Source: Luidia sarsii (lineage: Eukaryota; Echinodermata; Asteroidea; Paxillosida; Luidiidae). From it: a DNA stretch of 64,000 bases. The translations under genes and the position numbers were made by a program. This document shows positions 33,446-45,752 of this stretch, piece after piece. Each line of letters begins with the position of its first letter. Positions within the stretch are counted from its first letter, which is position 1. The notes below the pieces were generated by a model. It saw nothing but the letters and a program-made list of their open reading frames with translations. It made no database searches and had not been told where the DNA came from. The stretch spans positions 18,768,415 through 18,832,414 of the forward strand of contig OX465109.1 in assembly GCA_949987565.1 (NCBI GenBank), written 5' to 3'.

Positions 33446-33712
33446 CAATTTGTTCCATGCTGCAAAACGGCCCAATGAGGCTGCAGCAAGCCTTAACAGC
33501 CTTGCTCCTCTACTTTAATCAGTAGGAGATGGTGGCACATTATGATGAAGGGGTGGTAATTTTTGCTCGTCCTTTAATTTCATTTTTTTCTTCTTCTGTA
33601 AATGGATCCCAGACCTGTCGATTGCATATCCCCAGCTGAATATTACTTTATGAATCTCCCTGTATATAAAGGGGGATGAGCTAGATGTGAACAGAAATCC
33701 CTCTCCGTTTCA

Positions 33713-34056
33713 AGGCCCAATGCAACATTGGGAAGAACGGAAAACATAGAGATTTCCTTCTAATTTACACAGTTTGTAGAGGGTCAAGATAGAATACTCA
33801 TGAATGTTGAAATCTTATGGTATGGGATGCTGTTCTTTTCGAGAAATCTTCACTCAAACATCGACAAATAGTTGAGTACTTGCGAGTATTAAACTATTTC
33901 TTACAGGCCGGTGCGAAAACCGTGACGGTTGTTTGCCTTTTTCGACTTTCTCAGATTGTCATTTAAGCTAAAACTTTCTTTAGGGGGGAAATGTTTAATG
34001 GTTTAACACACAGACTGTGGCAATCTTTTGACCTTTGACAATGTTGTACAGGGCCT
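33713..34056 (+). mobile_element. MITE E, second copy
   Basis: AGGCCCAATGCAACATTGG to 'gacaatgttgtacagggcct', with TTAA at 34057-34060. The left flank is TTCA, one base off TTAA. About 344 bp. Confidence 0.85.
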
Positions 34057-34064
34057 TTAAGCCA

Positions 34065-35145
34065 TCTTGATTTGGCAACTCTTACACTGATCACCCTTCC
34101 CCCCAAATGAAGTAAGGGCACCACTGATTGACACCTACAGTAGAACTGCTATTGGTCAGCTGTCTACCCAACATCCGGGGGAAAAAGCTGAAAACTTTCC
34201 GACAATCTACGATTGAACCGAATCCCCTTTAAGGCTTTGAATTGCATACGCTGAGCGAAAAAACAAATCTAGCCACATTCCCTTTCATACCCCTCCCTCC
34301 CTCCCTCCCCGGAACTCCCACGGCAGTAAATGTTGTTTCTGATTTTCAATTGAAGGCCAAAATCCATAGTCCCTGCCCGCGGTTACAAAGCAGCTGGAGC
34401 CATGCAGATTCAAAGACTGGAATTCTCTCCGTACTTGCCCCCCGAAAAAACAAAAAACAAGTTGACTTTGATATTCGAGGAAATGCTTGTTTGTTTGTTT
34501 TGCTTGTTTGTTGACTTGCCCTGCTTGTAGTTGTTTACATGTGTGGCATGTTAGTGATAAACCCATGGCGGTTGTTTTTTTTACCCCCAAATCCCTCTGA
34601 GACACCAACTTCACCTTTATATTTTCTCGAAGGAAGTAAAAAAAAATTATCAGCTAAAAAAAATGTAAATGGATGCATTCCTGTTCTTTGCTTGAGGCTG
34701 TACATCTGTTTATTGTGTGGCCCAGAAAAGAACTAGTAGTCTGTTTGTAAGACGTGTCTGTCGGTCGGCACAAGTAATTATTTCCAGTGACACAATCAAA
34801 GGCACATTCAAACCATTAAAGTTCATAGTCTTCTTTATAGTCTTCCTAGTCTGTTCACTGTCTTCTTAATTGTTACCTTTTTTGTGTTTGGTGCATCATG
34901 GCATTGGGTGTTGGTACATGTACATGTAGTTCTTTGGGTTGACGGTAAAGGGCACTATGCTTGGAGCTGTAGTGAACTCATTGTACAGTCCATTTGTGAT
35001 CGCCACGTTAACTTGATCAGTGTGCCAGGGGAAAAACAAAATGGCTGCCCTGTTGCCCGATAGGGTGGGCAAGAGGCCACACCAGAAACAGATGTGTTTT
35101 GGGTTTACGAGAATATGAAAAAAAACTCAAACTCAACCCACAAAC
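34065..35145. other. No recognisable feature (1.1 kb)
   Basis: CCCT-rich patch 34285-34312; otherwise nothing. Confidence 0.4.
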
Positions 35146-35149
35146 TTCA

Positions 35150-35215
35150 GAAGATCTGACATTTTTGGATCCTAGCAGAACTTTTCTCAGGCTTAAAGGA
35201 GGCAGAATTGAGAAA
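35150..35215 (+). mobile_element. Family A fragment
   Basis: 'gatctgacatttttggatcc' then 'tagcagaacttttctcagg'. Confidence 0.55.
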
Positions 35216-35219
35216 TCCA

Positions 35220-36220
35220 AATTCTTTACATTTGTATTTGTACTTTGCTGAACTTTGTACTTTCATAACTTTCAAAACTTTCAAAAATCCATAAGGTTTT
35301 TCATGGTTTTATTTTACTCCAATTTCCAACTGCACTCTAAAAACCATACATGCATGTGATTGTGTATTGTATACATGTACCATGTGTAGGCTATACTTGT
35401 AGTGTAGTGTATAGATACATGCATAGAAGCAAACCTCAAATGCTATCTTCTAGTATTTCGATCCCTATAGATGAATCTCTCTAAATAATCTCTCTAAATA
35501 TATTTATAAACTAATCAGTGATTATCCATGGCCCTTTACAGTGCATGCAAATGTATGTCCATGTACATTTATATATAGAATAGAGTACAGTGTCTCAAAA
35601 GGAAAATCACCCGGACACTGCACAAAATTCACATCCTTTCCTACCATTGCCCATCTTTGAAGATCCCCCTTCCCCCAAACAGCCTCTCAGAATGCAATGA
35701 ATACGTGCGGATATTTTCCGACGTGCATTCAGACAAAAATCGATCGCAACCACGAACACGGTTCCTGCGTGTACAATGCCAGGGACTGTCTATAGACAGT
35801 TGAAGTAGACCAACTGTAAGTAACGCCCACCCCCAGTCTTTGCACGTGCTCGTGAGGTAAACTTGCGTCAGTGCGGTCCCCAACTCTGACAGTAAGGCTT
35901 GCATTCAACCCTTATCGCGGATTTAAGTGTTGTCCGCGGCTGCCGTCATGACCCTGTAAACCTGATTCATTCCGGACCAATGATTTCGGATGGGTCACTC
36001 ATGCGCAGGAGGTTGCGTGTGAGCGAGGGAGACATTGGCAGGGAGGGAGCCAACCACCGATGATTGCTGGCATCCGAAAACCTTTTCAAACAGTCCGTAA
36101 TCTAAGGGTCAGAACCTGTTCCAACCACGGGATTTTTTTCAACCCTTTTCCCACTTCTAAAATTTCGACCCGGTTCCGACCAGGGATAGCATGCTAGCCA
36201 GCAATACATCAATCTCAAAA
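35220..36220. other. No recognisable feature (1 kb)
   Basis: AT-rich to 35640, then GC-richer to about 36060, with no gene recognised. Confidence 0.4.
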
Positions 36221-36223
36221 GTT

Positions 36224-36402
36224 AGAGGGCCTGATGTTTAGATATAATCATAAATTGAGTGGGCCTGACGTTTCGATCATAGCAGGACTTTTCTCAAAGG
36301 CCTTTGAGAAAGGTCCTGCTAGGATCGAAACGTCAGGCCCACTCAATTTTGAGATTTGCATTTTGGTAATTTTAGTCAGTAAGCAGTTTGCAACATTTTT
36401 GT
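36224..36402. mobile_element. Family A perfect-hairpin copy
   Basis: Left arm 'gagtgggcctgacgtttcga' to 'cttttctcaaagg' meets right arm 'cctttgagaaaggtcctgct' to 'acgtcaggcccactc' with no loop (AAAGGCCTTT at the centre, about 36301). The outer right side continues 'tttgcattttggtaatttta' to 'gtttgcaacatttttgtat'. Arms of about 46 bp with one or two mismatches. Confidence 0.92.
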
Positions 36403-36404
36403 AT

Positions 36405-37440
36405 ATCACTTATAGATATAAGGATGTGATACCGGTAATAACTTGTACTCCCAATGTCCCAATAGGAATCTGTAATCCAAAAAAAATCACTAGCTGGTGA
36501 TTGTAGTCTATCTTAGCTTGTGCAAGTGTTTTGAAAATAGCAATTATTTTGTGACGTTTTGATTTTCATCGAGTCACAAGTCCTGTCCGAGTCCGAGTCA
36601 TTTTAACTCAAGCCCGACTCCGGGAGGAGAAGTCTGATTCGAGTCTTGGTCAGAAAATGCGTTAACCGCTTTTCCTGCAAAGGCTCATTTATTCAATGAT
36701 GAGTTGCGGGCACATCCTGTATATGATAATCATCAGCTTGTCGGAGTCATCTCGGCCCACACTGGTGGGCTGCACTCTTTAATAGCCAGACACCTGCGCT
36801 GACCCTATCCGGTGGGGTCACGGGAGAGCATTGCGGAGGAGAGGGGGAGGTGGGAGAGGAGGAGGGCAACCGAGCAGAAATAATAAATGTCAGGTTGAAT
36901 GGCTGTGCCCCGCAGGGCATCTAGTCTGCCATCAGTTGCCTTCAACTCTTGCTTCTATCCCTCCCGCAACCACCACAAGCCTCTTCTTCATCCAGCACAC
37001 ACCAGCATTATATAAATTACACTCCCTCTGCATGAGTTTGCTTTGATTTCTGCACTGAAGCGCACATCATCATCATCCCAGGCTCTTTTGCTAAAATGTC
37101 ACATGTTTTTCGATTCCTTTTTTTTTTTTTTTTTTAAAGAGTGTAGGGGAGGGATGGGTTGAGGTGGGTTCTCGGTTTACAGTCGGGAGTGTTTTTCCAC
37201 CCCGTGGACTGATATTGAGAAAACAGGGCTAAAAGGTTATCGCTGGAAATTGATTTAGCCCCTCCATTCGGCACGTTCCAATCGGGCGGAGATGGGAAAT
37301 GACGTAGGATGCTGTGTTTATTGCATGCCGGCACTGCACTGGCCAAGTCATGACGTCATGTAGGAGGGGGAGAAGGAAAAGAAGAATACAGTACATGTAC
37401 TTCTCTTCAGGTTCAGACCAGTGGATGTTGGTGTTTTTTT
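36405..37440. other. No recognisable feature (1 kb)
   Basis: A GGA-rich patch at 36828-36870 and a poly-T run at 37117-37134. Confidence 0.4.
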
Positions 37441-37446
37441 TTAACT

Positions 37447-37870
37447 TAGGCCATGTTTCCACTGGACTTATTTTGGTCAAAGCATGGAGCTCCTCTACCT
37501 CCATGGTCAGTTTAACCGAGCCGATTAGTCCAGTGGAAACACACCACTCTGTAAAATGCGACTCGAGAAAAAAAAACCCCACATCCGGCAAATGACGTAA
37601 CACTTACGGTGCATGCACTGTGTACAGCGTCTGCTTTGTGTCGCGCGCTAAATATACACAACACTGTACGCACGTACGTGTACACGTACATTGTGTATCC
37701 GGCTGACACTTTACCCTCATTAGCCATTATACTGCCAGCTTGGTTACTTTAACCATCGTCTTGGTTAAATTGACCAATTGACCGAAGTGGGAATGACAGT
37801 CAAATTTGACTATTAGAAATTTAATCATCGTCTCGGTTAAATTTTAGTCCAGTGGAAACACGGCTTTAGG
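37447..37870. mobile_element. MITE I
   Basis: 'gtttccactggacttatttt' at the left faces 'ttttagtccagtggaaacac' at the right. Interior 'taaccgagccgattagtcca' and 'tgtgtatccggctgacactt' recur at 44.9-45.1 and 55.3-55.4 kb. About 424 bp, non-coding. Confidence 0.85.
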
Positions 37871-38430
37871 CCTCATTTCCACTTTGAGAATTGTGAAATT
37901 TCAACCGAGATCATGGTTGAAATTCAAATGGGTAAATCATATCGTCTCTCCCACTTAGGCTTTTTGAGTAGGGACATTTAACAGTGGTTAAAGGCGCCAG
38001 GCTAACACTGTACACTAGGCTCACTAGGAAGCTGTGCACGACCCCTGAGATTACACAATGCCAGCCAAATGAAACCACGTCTGGTGCCATCATGAAGGAG
38101 CTTGATCCTAGTACATGCGGCATGTGTGCAGACACCATGCGTGCTCGTCCTTATAGCACTTTATAGACTGACATTTTGACACGATGTGTTTTTTCTTCTT
38201 CACCAAGTGGCGTCATACTGAGTTGTACTTTGCCACTCGACCAATTGACTCGGCAAAAGTTGAGTAGAGGCTGCCTGGTAAAAAGTAACCACTTGCTGGA
38301 CTTGGTCGAAGTAGCTGAGAGGAAAGTGTCATGTGCTATTTCCACTGGCCTTAAAATGGGGAAATGTAACCATTGTCTTGGCGAGTTTCACCAAAATAAG
38401 TCCAGTGCATGGAAATTTCACAGTACTGTG
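37871..38430. mobile_element. Diverged relative of MITE I
   Basis: 'ggcctcatttccacttt' at the left and 'atttccactggcctt' with 'aaaataagtccagtg' at 38338-38405 resemble MITE I ends; the interior is not alignable by eye. Confidence 0.4.
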
Positions 38431-38632
38431 AAATGTTCCAATAGCTTCTTACCCCATACTGCTACTCTTTAGAACTCTCTACCTACGGTACATCCTGTTT
38501 TCTAACTTTGTACAAACTGGAGTTTTCTTTCTTTATCTGTCAATTCATCGTGTATTTTTCCTGTAGCCATCACCTCCAGTGGCCTTATAAAGACTCATGT
38601 TTGGCGATTTTTTTATAAAAAAAAATAAAACT
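38430..38632 (+). mobile_element. Non-LTR retrotransposon 3' end, decayed
   Basis: Encodes SNSFLPHTATL, a stop in place of Trp, then NSLPTVHP: the same SFxPxxxxxWNSLP pol terminus. The 3' UTR ends in 'tttttataaaaaaaaataaa'. A different subfamily from the 18.3/22.4-kb pair. Confidence 0.6.
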
Positions 38633-38933
38633 AAAAATTGTGGCTTCAGCCTGCCTCCTGGGTCTCCTATACCCCTTGGCATCCATCCTCAATAATGACA
38701 CACTCCAGTGACCTCCCGCCTACTGCCACAGTCCAACGAGCACATCATTTTATCTTGGCCAACCTACATGAATGACACGCTCTACTGCTCGTGTGGCTTG
38801 GCATGCGGCAACAATCTCTGGAACACATACAGGAACCATCATCAGTTCGAATTGGAAAGAAAGTCAAAATTCATCCTCTGAAGTTGTATACAGGTATAAT
38901 TTGATACAACATTATATTTAAATAGTCCTGTCC

Positions 38934-39604
38934 ATTCCTGTCCTGTCCTGTCCTGTCCTGTCCTGTCCTGTCCTGTCCTGTCCTGTCCTGTCCTGTCCTG
39001 TCCTGTCCTGCCCTTGTCCTGTCCTGCCCTGCCCTGCCCTGCCCTGCCCTGCCCTGCCCTGCCCTGCCCTGCCCTGCCCTGCCCTGCCCTGCCCTGCCCT
39101 GCCCTGCCCTGCCCTGTCCTGTCCTGTCCTGCCCTGCCCTGCCCTGCCCTGCCCTGTCCTGTTCTGTCCTGCCATGTCCTGTCCTGTCCTGTTCTGTCCT
39201 GTCCTGTCCTGTCCTTTCCTTTCCTGTCCTTTCCTGTCCTGTCCTGTCCTGTCCTGTCCTGTCCTGTCCTGTCCTGTCCTGTCCTGTCCTGTCCTGTCCT
39301 GTCCTGTCCTGTCCTGTCCTGTCCTGTCCTGTCCTGTCCTGTCCTGTCCTGTCCTGTCCTGTCCTGTCCTGTCCTGTCCTGTCCTGTCCTGTCCTGTCCT
39401 GTCCTGTCCTGTCCTGTCCTGTCCTGTCCTGTCCTGTCCTGTCCTGTCCTGTCCTGTCCTGTCCTGCCCTGCCCTGCCCTGCCCTGCCCTGCCCTGCCCT
39501 GCCCTGCCCTGCCCCTGTCCTGCCATTGTCCAGTCCTGCCATTGTCCTGTCCTGTCCTGTCCTGTCTCGTCTCGTCTCATCTCGTCTCGTCTCGTCTCAT
39601 CATG
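38934..39604 (+). repeat. TCCTG/CCCTG pentamer array (about 670 bp)
   Basis: More than 120 pentamers in homogeneous blocks of TCCTG and CCCTG, with a terminal TCTCG/TCTCA block. The C+T strand has no stops in several frames, so 170-230-codon open frames on both strands are artefacts. Confidence 0.95.
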
Positions 39605-39609
39605 GCTTG

Positions 39610-39935
39610 TCAAGTGTTACTGGGAAATCCAAAACCTCTTTGCTTCTTATGTTTCTATATTTTGGTATAATACTTGTTGATTCGTATAAGTTATTCTTAG
39701 AAGTCAGATGTGGCAGAAATAGTATGGACAATAGAAATCAGCAGTCTCCTGACAAGGGGCAAAACACACCGATGTCACAAATGTGGAGTTACTGGGCACT
39801 TCTCAGAGCTTTGCCCTGTCTTGAAAGAGACAACTTACTGTACACGGTGTCACTGCAATCTTTCCTCATAAGTGGTCCTCTTGGTCCCATGCTGTGAGAG
39901 CTATAGCCAGATTGCGATAGAACAAAGATGTTGTA
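39610..39935. other. Weak family G remnant only
   Basis: 'tgtacacggtgtcactgcaa' at 39839-39858 resembles the reverse start of family G. Confidence 0.35.
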
Positions 39936-39944
39936 CACTGCATA

Positions 39945-40180
39945 CTGATTTCCGTGACCAAAATGCCAAGCTCGAAAAGGTCAAGGGCCTGATGTTTTGA
40001 TCTAGCAGGACCTTTCCCAGAGGCCGAATGACAGCGATGAAAACACAGGACAGGGAGAGGCAATAGGATACAGATCTATGAGAGAAGAAAAATGGATGCT
40101 GGTAGACACACTCAAGTGGAGATCAAAGGGAAGGTGTATCACACTCACAATCAGACAGATATAAGAGATTGGATAGATAG
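39945..40180 (+). mobile_element. Family A, left arm plus interior
   Basis: 'gggcctgatgttttgatcta' and 'gcaggacctttcccagagg', followed by 'acaggacagggagaggcaat' and 'gctggtagacacactcaagt', a single-copy form of the 60-bp minisatellite unit. Confidence 0.75.
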
Positions 40181-40184
40181 AGGA

Positions 40185-40790
40185 GGCACTGGCTCAGGCC
40201 CCTTCCAGAGTACAAATTTGTCTTGCCGCCATTTAAGACCCTGTGAACCTCTTTGCAAGGCAACAAGAGCAAATCCCATTTGCATTTCTGTCCACAGAGT
40301 GCCGTCTGGAAGATGAGCGGTCACGTGCTAGTATCATGGCCGGTGCCGACGGCACGGCCAGCCATTATGGGGGCCGGCCGCTGCTGTTTGATTCAGGGAG
40401 GAACGTCTCCCTAAGCCATTTAAGCCCATTAGGATTTGCAACAACAGCAGACTGCGTCCGGTCTGCACAGGACTCCTGGCCGTGCTGCCGATCGTACAGC
40501 AACCCTCTAATCCTCACAGTGCCTTTTATTATTTAGGCACATCTTCTATGCGTTCCTTTCTTCTTTTAGTCTATCCTGATAACAATTCTGTGTGTATTCC
40601 TCCATCCCTCACGTAATAATCTGCGGGTAACAAGTTTGCACGATAGTCCGGCCCCCAGTGTGCTTGAGTAAACCCAGAGCAGCTGATTTTTGTTTGTTTG
40701 CTTTATCACTTTGGAGCTTGCATCATTGAGGGTATAGACATTCTTGAATGAGACCATTACATCCAGCCAGTAATTTCTGGCACCCTCCCT
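40185..40790. other. No gene; GC-rich palindrome
   Basis: 40339-40360 is a near-perfect palindrome built on 'ggccggtgccgacggcac'. Open frames here have no family match. Confidence 0.4.
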
Positions 40791-40794
40791 TTTT

Positions 40795-41970
<1,176 letters not shown>

Positions 41971-41979
41971 CCCTAGCAG

Positions 41980-42235
41980 CCCCACCCCCGATGTCTTCCT
42001 TGTAACCTTCTCCTTCCTCCGCTCTTCATTTCAAAACATCCGTTCTCAGGATGTGTCCGAGGAATTTTCAATTGTTGGCTCGCATTTCACTCATCAGCTG
42101 TCCCGCACACTTCCGTTCCACCCCCTGAGTACATCCTCACTGCAAACTTTAACTGTCTGCAGGGTCTTCGTCCCCACATTGCTAAAGAAACACACACATT
42201 TCACCGCTCTCCGGATATGTGGCTGACATTATTGA
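41980..42235 (+). repeat. Flank L after the CT array
   Basis: 'gaggaattttcaattgttgg' and 'gtacatcctcactgcaaact' align with 7495-7575. Confidence 0.7.
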
Positions 42236-42239
42236 CCAC

Positions 42240-42900
42240 GGATCCTATCCATTCACGCACTTCAAAAATTGCTAGCTTTTTTTTTTTTTTTTCATGATGC
42301 CTGTATTGTAACATTGTGAGCTGTGTTGTATGATTGCGAGGACAATGTATTTAGTGTTGCGGGCATTGAAGGAAGATTGGGCACCCATTTCCTCTTTCAA
42401 AAAATGTCTTGTCGCATTTCGTTTGGAACCAATTCTTGCTAATGAAACTGATACCGACAATGTTAGTCCCCGGCACTCAGGTTCCTCAATTTCACCAACT
42501 TTGATTCAGGTGGCATGTTGTGCTTACATTGTGATCCATTTCCAAAGCATTCAATCATTCATTCATTCTGTATTATTTTTGACCACATCTTGTTTCATGA
42601 AGTGACAAGGCATAATACTTACATGTAGTTTTGGACATCGTAAATTTCAAGCTTATTTTACGCAATATATTCATACACTATGGGCGCATTTGTTCTAGTT
42701 TTGAGATAGCGGAAGGGGATCCCCAAAAAGCATGACGGTATATGCGAAGAATGCTGAATAGTACAACAGCAATGTTCAGAAATCTCATCTTTGCCGTATA
42801 CGCTCATTGACATGTATGCAAATGGTACGATACTGTGTATTCTAAAGACCAGTACAGTAGTTGTGCTCAGAAACCATTCTGTTGCTGTGATTGTATTTCA
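42240..42900. other. No recognisable feature
   Basis: Poly-T at 42278-42291; otherwise nothing. Confidence 0.4.
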
Positions 42901-42902
42901 TT

Positions 42903-42952
42903 ACCCTTTTCTTGTTATGGGTCTAACCGTACAGACCAATAAGAAAAGGGAC
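42903..42952. repeat. Short hairpin, about 22-bp arms
   Basis: 'cccttttcttgttatgggtc' faces 'gaccaataagaaaaggga' across an 8-10-base loop. Confidence 0.75.
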
Positions 42953-43294
42953 TTAGTAATTTGAAACCACTTGTGAAACTAGCTAAGAAAAGTTGAACCC
43001 ACCGAAAATCAGAATCTTGGAAAGGGATGAAGTGATACTTTTTTTCTGCAAACATTGGTATACTCTTATGGAAACCAAAGGAAACAATTAGACTGTGAAA
43101 TTGTCATTAAGTTCATGGAAATAGCCTGGAAAAACTTGAACCAAGGTCTCAGCTTCGACCTACTGGTGGGTTTTTCATTTGTAGCTTTCGTTGAGAATTA
43201 CCAATGCCTCAAATCATCACATGCCACATTTGATGTACAACTTCCAACAACTTCCATCCCAAATCGACCAAGCTGGTTTGATAGTGCGAAAAGT

Positions 43295-43440
43295 TTGCAA
43301 TTTGGACTTGAACCTGAGACCGCTTGCTTAATGTACCAATGGCTAAACACCTGAGCTATCCAGCCCTTAGGTGGTCAGCCTTCCCAAACACTCAGCTATC
43401 TTTGCTAGAGTGGGGGTATACTAGTCAGAAGCAATTCAAT
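43295..43440 (-). mobile_element. tRNA-like family C element
   Basis: B-box half 'ggacttgaacctgagacc' and A-box half 'acctgagctatccagccc' in reverse, then 'gtcagccttcccaaacactc'. Confidence 0.7.
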
Positions 43441-43562
43441 ATTGTAGCAGCCATACATCTCTACATTATCCCTTTTTCCTTTGGATGCAAACAACATTTC
43501 ATAGTTTCTGAAGCACACTGCATTCTCTCATGAGTGAAATTCCAAGTACAAGAACAAAGTGA

Positions 43563-43725
43563 TATAGAAAAATGTTGCAAACTGCTAATTACTGACTAAA
43601 ATTACCAAAATGCAAATCTTAAAATTTAGTGGGCCTGATGTTTCGACCCTAGCAGGACCTTTCTCAAAGGTTCTGAGAAAGGTCCTGCTAGGATCGAAAC
43701 TTCAGGCCCACTAAATTTAAGAAGT
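43563..43725. mobile_element. Family A hairpin copy
   Basis: 'aaaaatgttgcaaactgcta', 'gtgggcctgatgtttcgacc' and 'aggacctttctcaaagg' face 'tctgagaaaggtcctgctag' and 'gaaacttcaggcccactaaa' at about 43671. Confidence 0.9.
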
Positions 43726-43904
43726 ACAAGAACAATGAATTTTATCATTTATATTCATCAATTTATTTATAAGCAGATAGGCTTTTATTGTTGGTGTCTT
43801 TCACACAAGTCATGTGGCATACACAGTCTGGGCTATTTATTTTGTACAGACAGTAAATCTTCATAGAGAGTAAGTTTGTGTGCAACCTTCCAGGGAAAAT
43901 CTTT

Positions 43905-44215
43905 GCCAAAGTAGGATTCACTGTGTGGGGGGCAACTGACCAATCAGAGGCCTCATGTGCTTTCCCTATGGAGAGTCATTTTGTGTGGGAAACCCCATAG
44001 ACAGTTTTGTGGCAGAGGTGGGATCCACTGCTGGGAGCAATTGACCAATCAGATGCCTTGAGTGCTTTTCTTATGGGGAGTCAGTTTGTGTGTGAATTCC
44101 CATAGGACATTTTGTGGCAAAGTGGGATTCACCACTGGAGCAATTCAGCCAATCAGAGCCCCTAATTGTTTGTCCAATGAATATAGGGATTCCCCCGGTC
44201 AGTGGCCAATCAAAG
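43905..44215 (+). repeat. About 105-bp tandem repeat carrying CCAAT boxes
   Basis: Three units share 'ttttgtgtg', 'gtggcaaagtgggattcac' and 'gaccaatcag'. CCAATCA falls at about 43940, 44045 and 44149, and a fourth near 44206. CCAATCA is the NF-Y consensus, but no promoter is evident. Confidence 0.75.
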
Positions 44216-44504
44216 TAGTTGTTTTATGCATTGACCCAAGTGCAGCTTAGAGCCAATGAGATTCGGTGTTAGTACATGGAGTCTTTTGGAGGGAATTGCA
44301 GCACATGGTTCACACATGGTCGCAGCCTTCAAGTTCAAACATGTCTTACCTTTGAAACAAAACTCAATAATTTGCCACCAGCCGCCACATCTTCCGCCAT
44401 GTTGTCTAACTAATACATGCGTGCATTTTTGCTTGCATGTGACGGAACAAGACAGTCAAGCATGTATTGCAGATTTAACAGACAGATCTATAATATGTAT
44501 TGAT

Positions 44505-44562
44505 AATCTCAAAATTTAGTGGGCCTGATGTTTCGATTCTAGCAGGACCTTTCTCAAAGGCA
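44505..44562 (+). mobile_element. Family A fragment (left arm)
   Basis: 'aatctcaaaatttagtgggc' and 'ctagcaggacctttctcaaa'. Confidence 0.75.
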
Positions 44563-44756
44563 TAATAATTATTATAATGAATGGGGCCGGGTACAGAGTT
44601 TGCATTATTATGCTACGTAATTGGAGGTAATTACATATTTCTAGCGTAATGTTTGTAACTGTCGTAGCATGCCCTGAGTCAGTTCAACAGGGTAGGGGAA
44701 CTGAACTTATGTATGTGCAAACGAAGGTCAAAGGACAGTGCATATTTTTAGTAAGT

Positions 44757-45186
44757 TAAGCCGCATTTCCATTGGACTTCTTTTGGTCAAAGTAACCAAG
44801 AAGATGGTTACTTTTCTCATTTTAAGTCCAGTGGAAACGGCCCAGTTAGATTTCCTCTCGGTTACTTTAATGGTTACTTTTACCGGCCAACCTCTGTCCA
44901 GTAAAAGTAACCAGATACAATTTGTACATTTAACCGAGCCGATTAGTCCAGTGGAAACGCACAACTCGTTAAAATGCGACTCTGTAAAAAACCACATCTG
45001 GCCTATGATGTTACACGTACATGCACTGTGCACATCGTCTGCTTCGTATCACGCACTAAATGTACATGTACACACGTACATTGTGTATCCGGCTGACACT
45101 TGACCCTCATGAGCTGTTATATTGCCACCTTGGTTACTTGAACCATCATCTCGGTTAAATTTTAGTCCGGTGGAAACACTGCTTTG
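44757..45186. mobile_element. MITE I, second copy
   Basis: Starts TTAAGCCGCATTTCCATTGG, ends 'agtccggtggaaacactgct'. The interior 'accgagccgattagtccagt' is shared with the other copies. Confidence 0.85.
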
Positions 45187-45330
45187 GCTGTTTGAATTTA
45201 AAGAAAAGTTGCGCGAGTCACTCAACGTACAAACGTATTTTGGTATTTTGTACTAATTATTTTTTTTATATTTACGTTTTTTCCATCGTTTGAATCATAA
45301 ATGTGGTATGTTCAACTGCATTACTAAAGT

Positions 45331-45551
45331 TCAATGAGGTTTTGCCCTGCGGTACCGGCTGCTATACAAAATTTGAATCCACCACATGATCTCGACCAGC
45401 TCTGTGGTCAAGTGGTTAAGATGTCTGCACCAGAAAGCGGGAGTCGCGGGTTGGAATCCCGCCCGAGCTGCTTGAAATTGGTTTATCAGGCATCGGGCAA
45501 AGCACTGAGTATTCAGTGTTTATCACGTCGAGCAAGGCAAACCCTCATTGA
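45331..45551 (+). mobile_element. tRNA-like family B element bounded by 20-bp inverted ends
   Basis: Left TCAATGAGGTTTTGCCCTGC and right GCAAGGCAAACCCTCATTGA are inverse complements at 18 of 20 positions. Inside: A box 'tggtcaagtgg' and B box 'ggttggaatcc' (one mismatch), then the family tail. It lies 200 bp upstream of the second exon. Most complete copy in the window. Confidence 0.85.
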
Positions 45552-45752
45552 CTTACATATACATTCTCCTCAACACAAACATCATGTTATATGATGCATT
45601 GCTATTAAGGTTTTAATTTTTTCCCCTTTTTCCGATTTGCTTTGATGTAGGCAACAATTGATAGTTTTTCGTGAAGCACATTGTGATCTAGATTTGAACT
45701 GCATCATTAAAGGTTTTTGTTTTCCCTTTTTCCTTTTTTTTTCTTCTGACAG

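Noticed and set aside
38871..39680. Overlapping 168-231-codon frames on both strands
   Set aside because: TCCTG pentamer array; the repeat lacks stops in several frames.
40339..40360. GC-rich palindrome as an operator-like site
   Set aside because: Single occurrence in an intron with no promoter evidence; recorded only as sequence structure.
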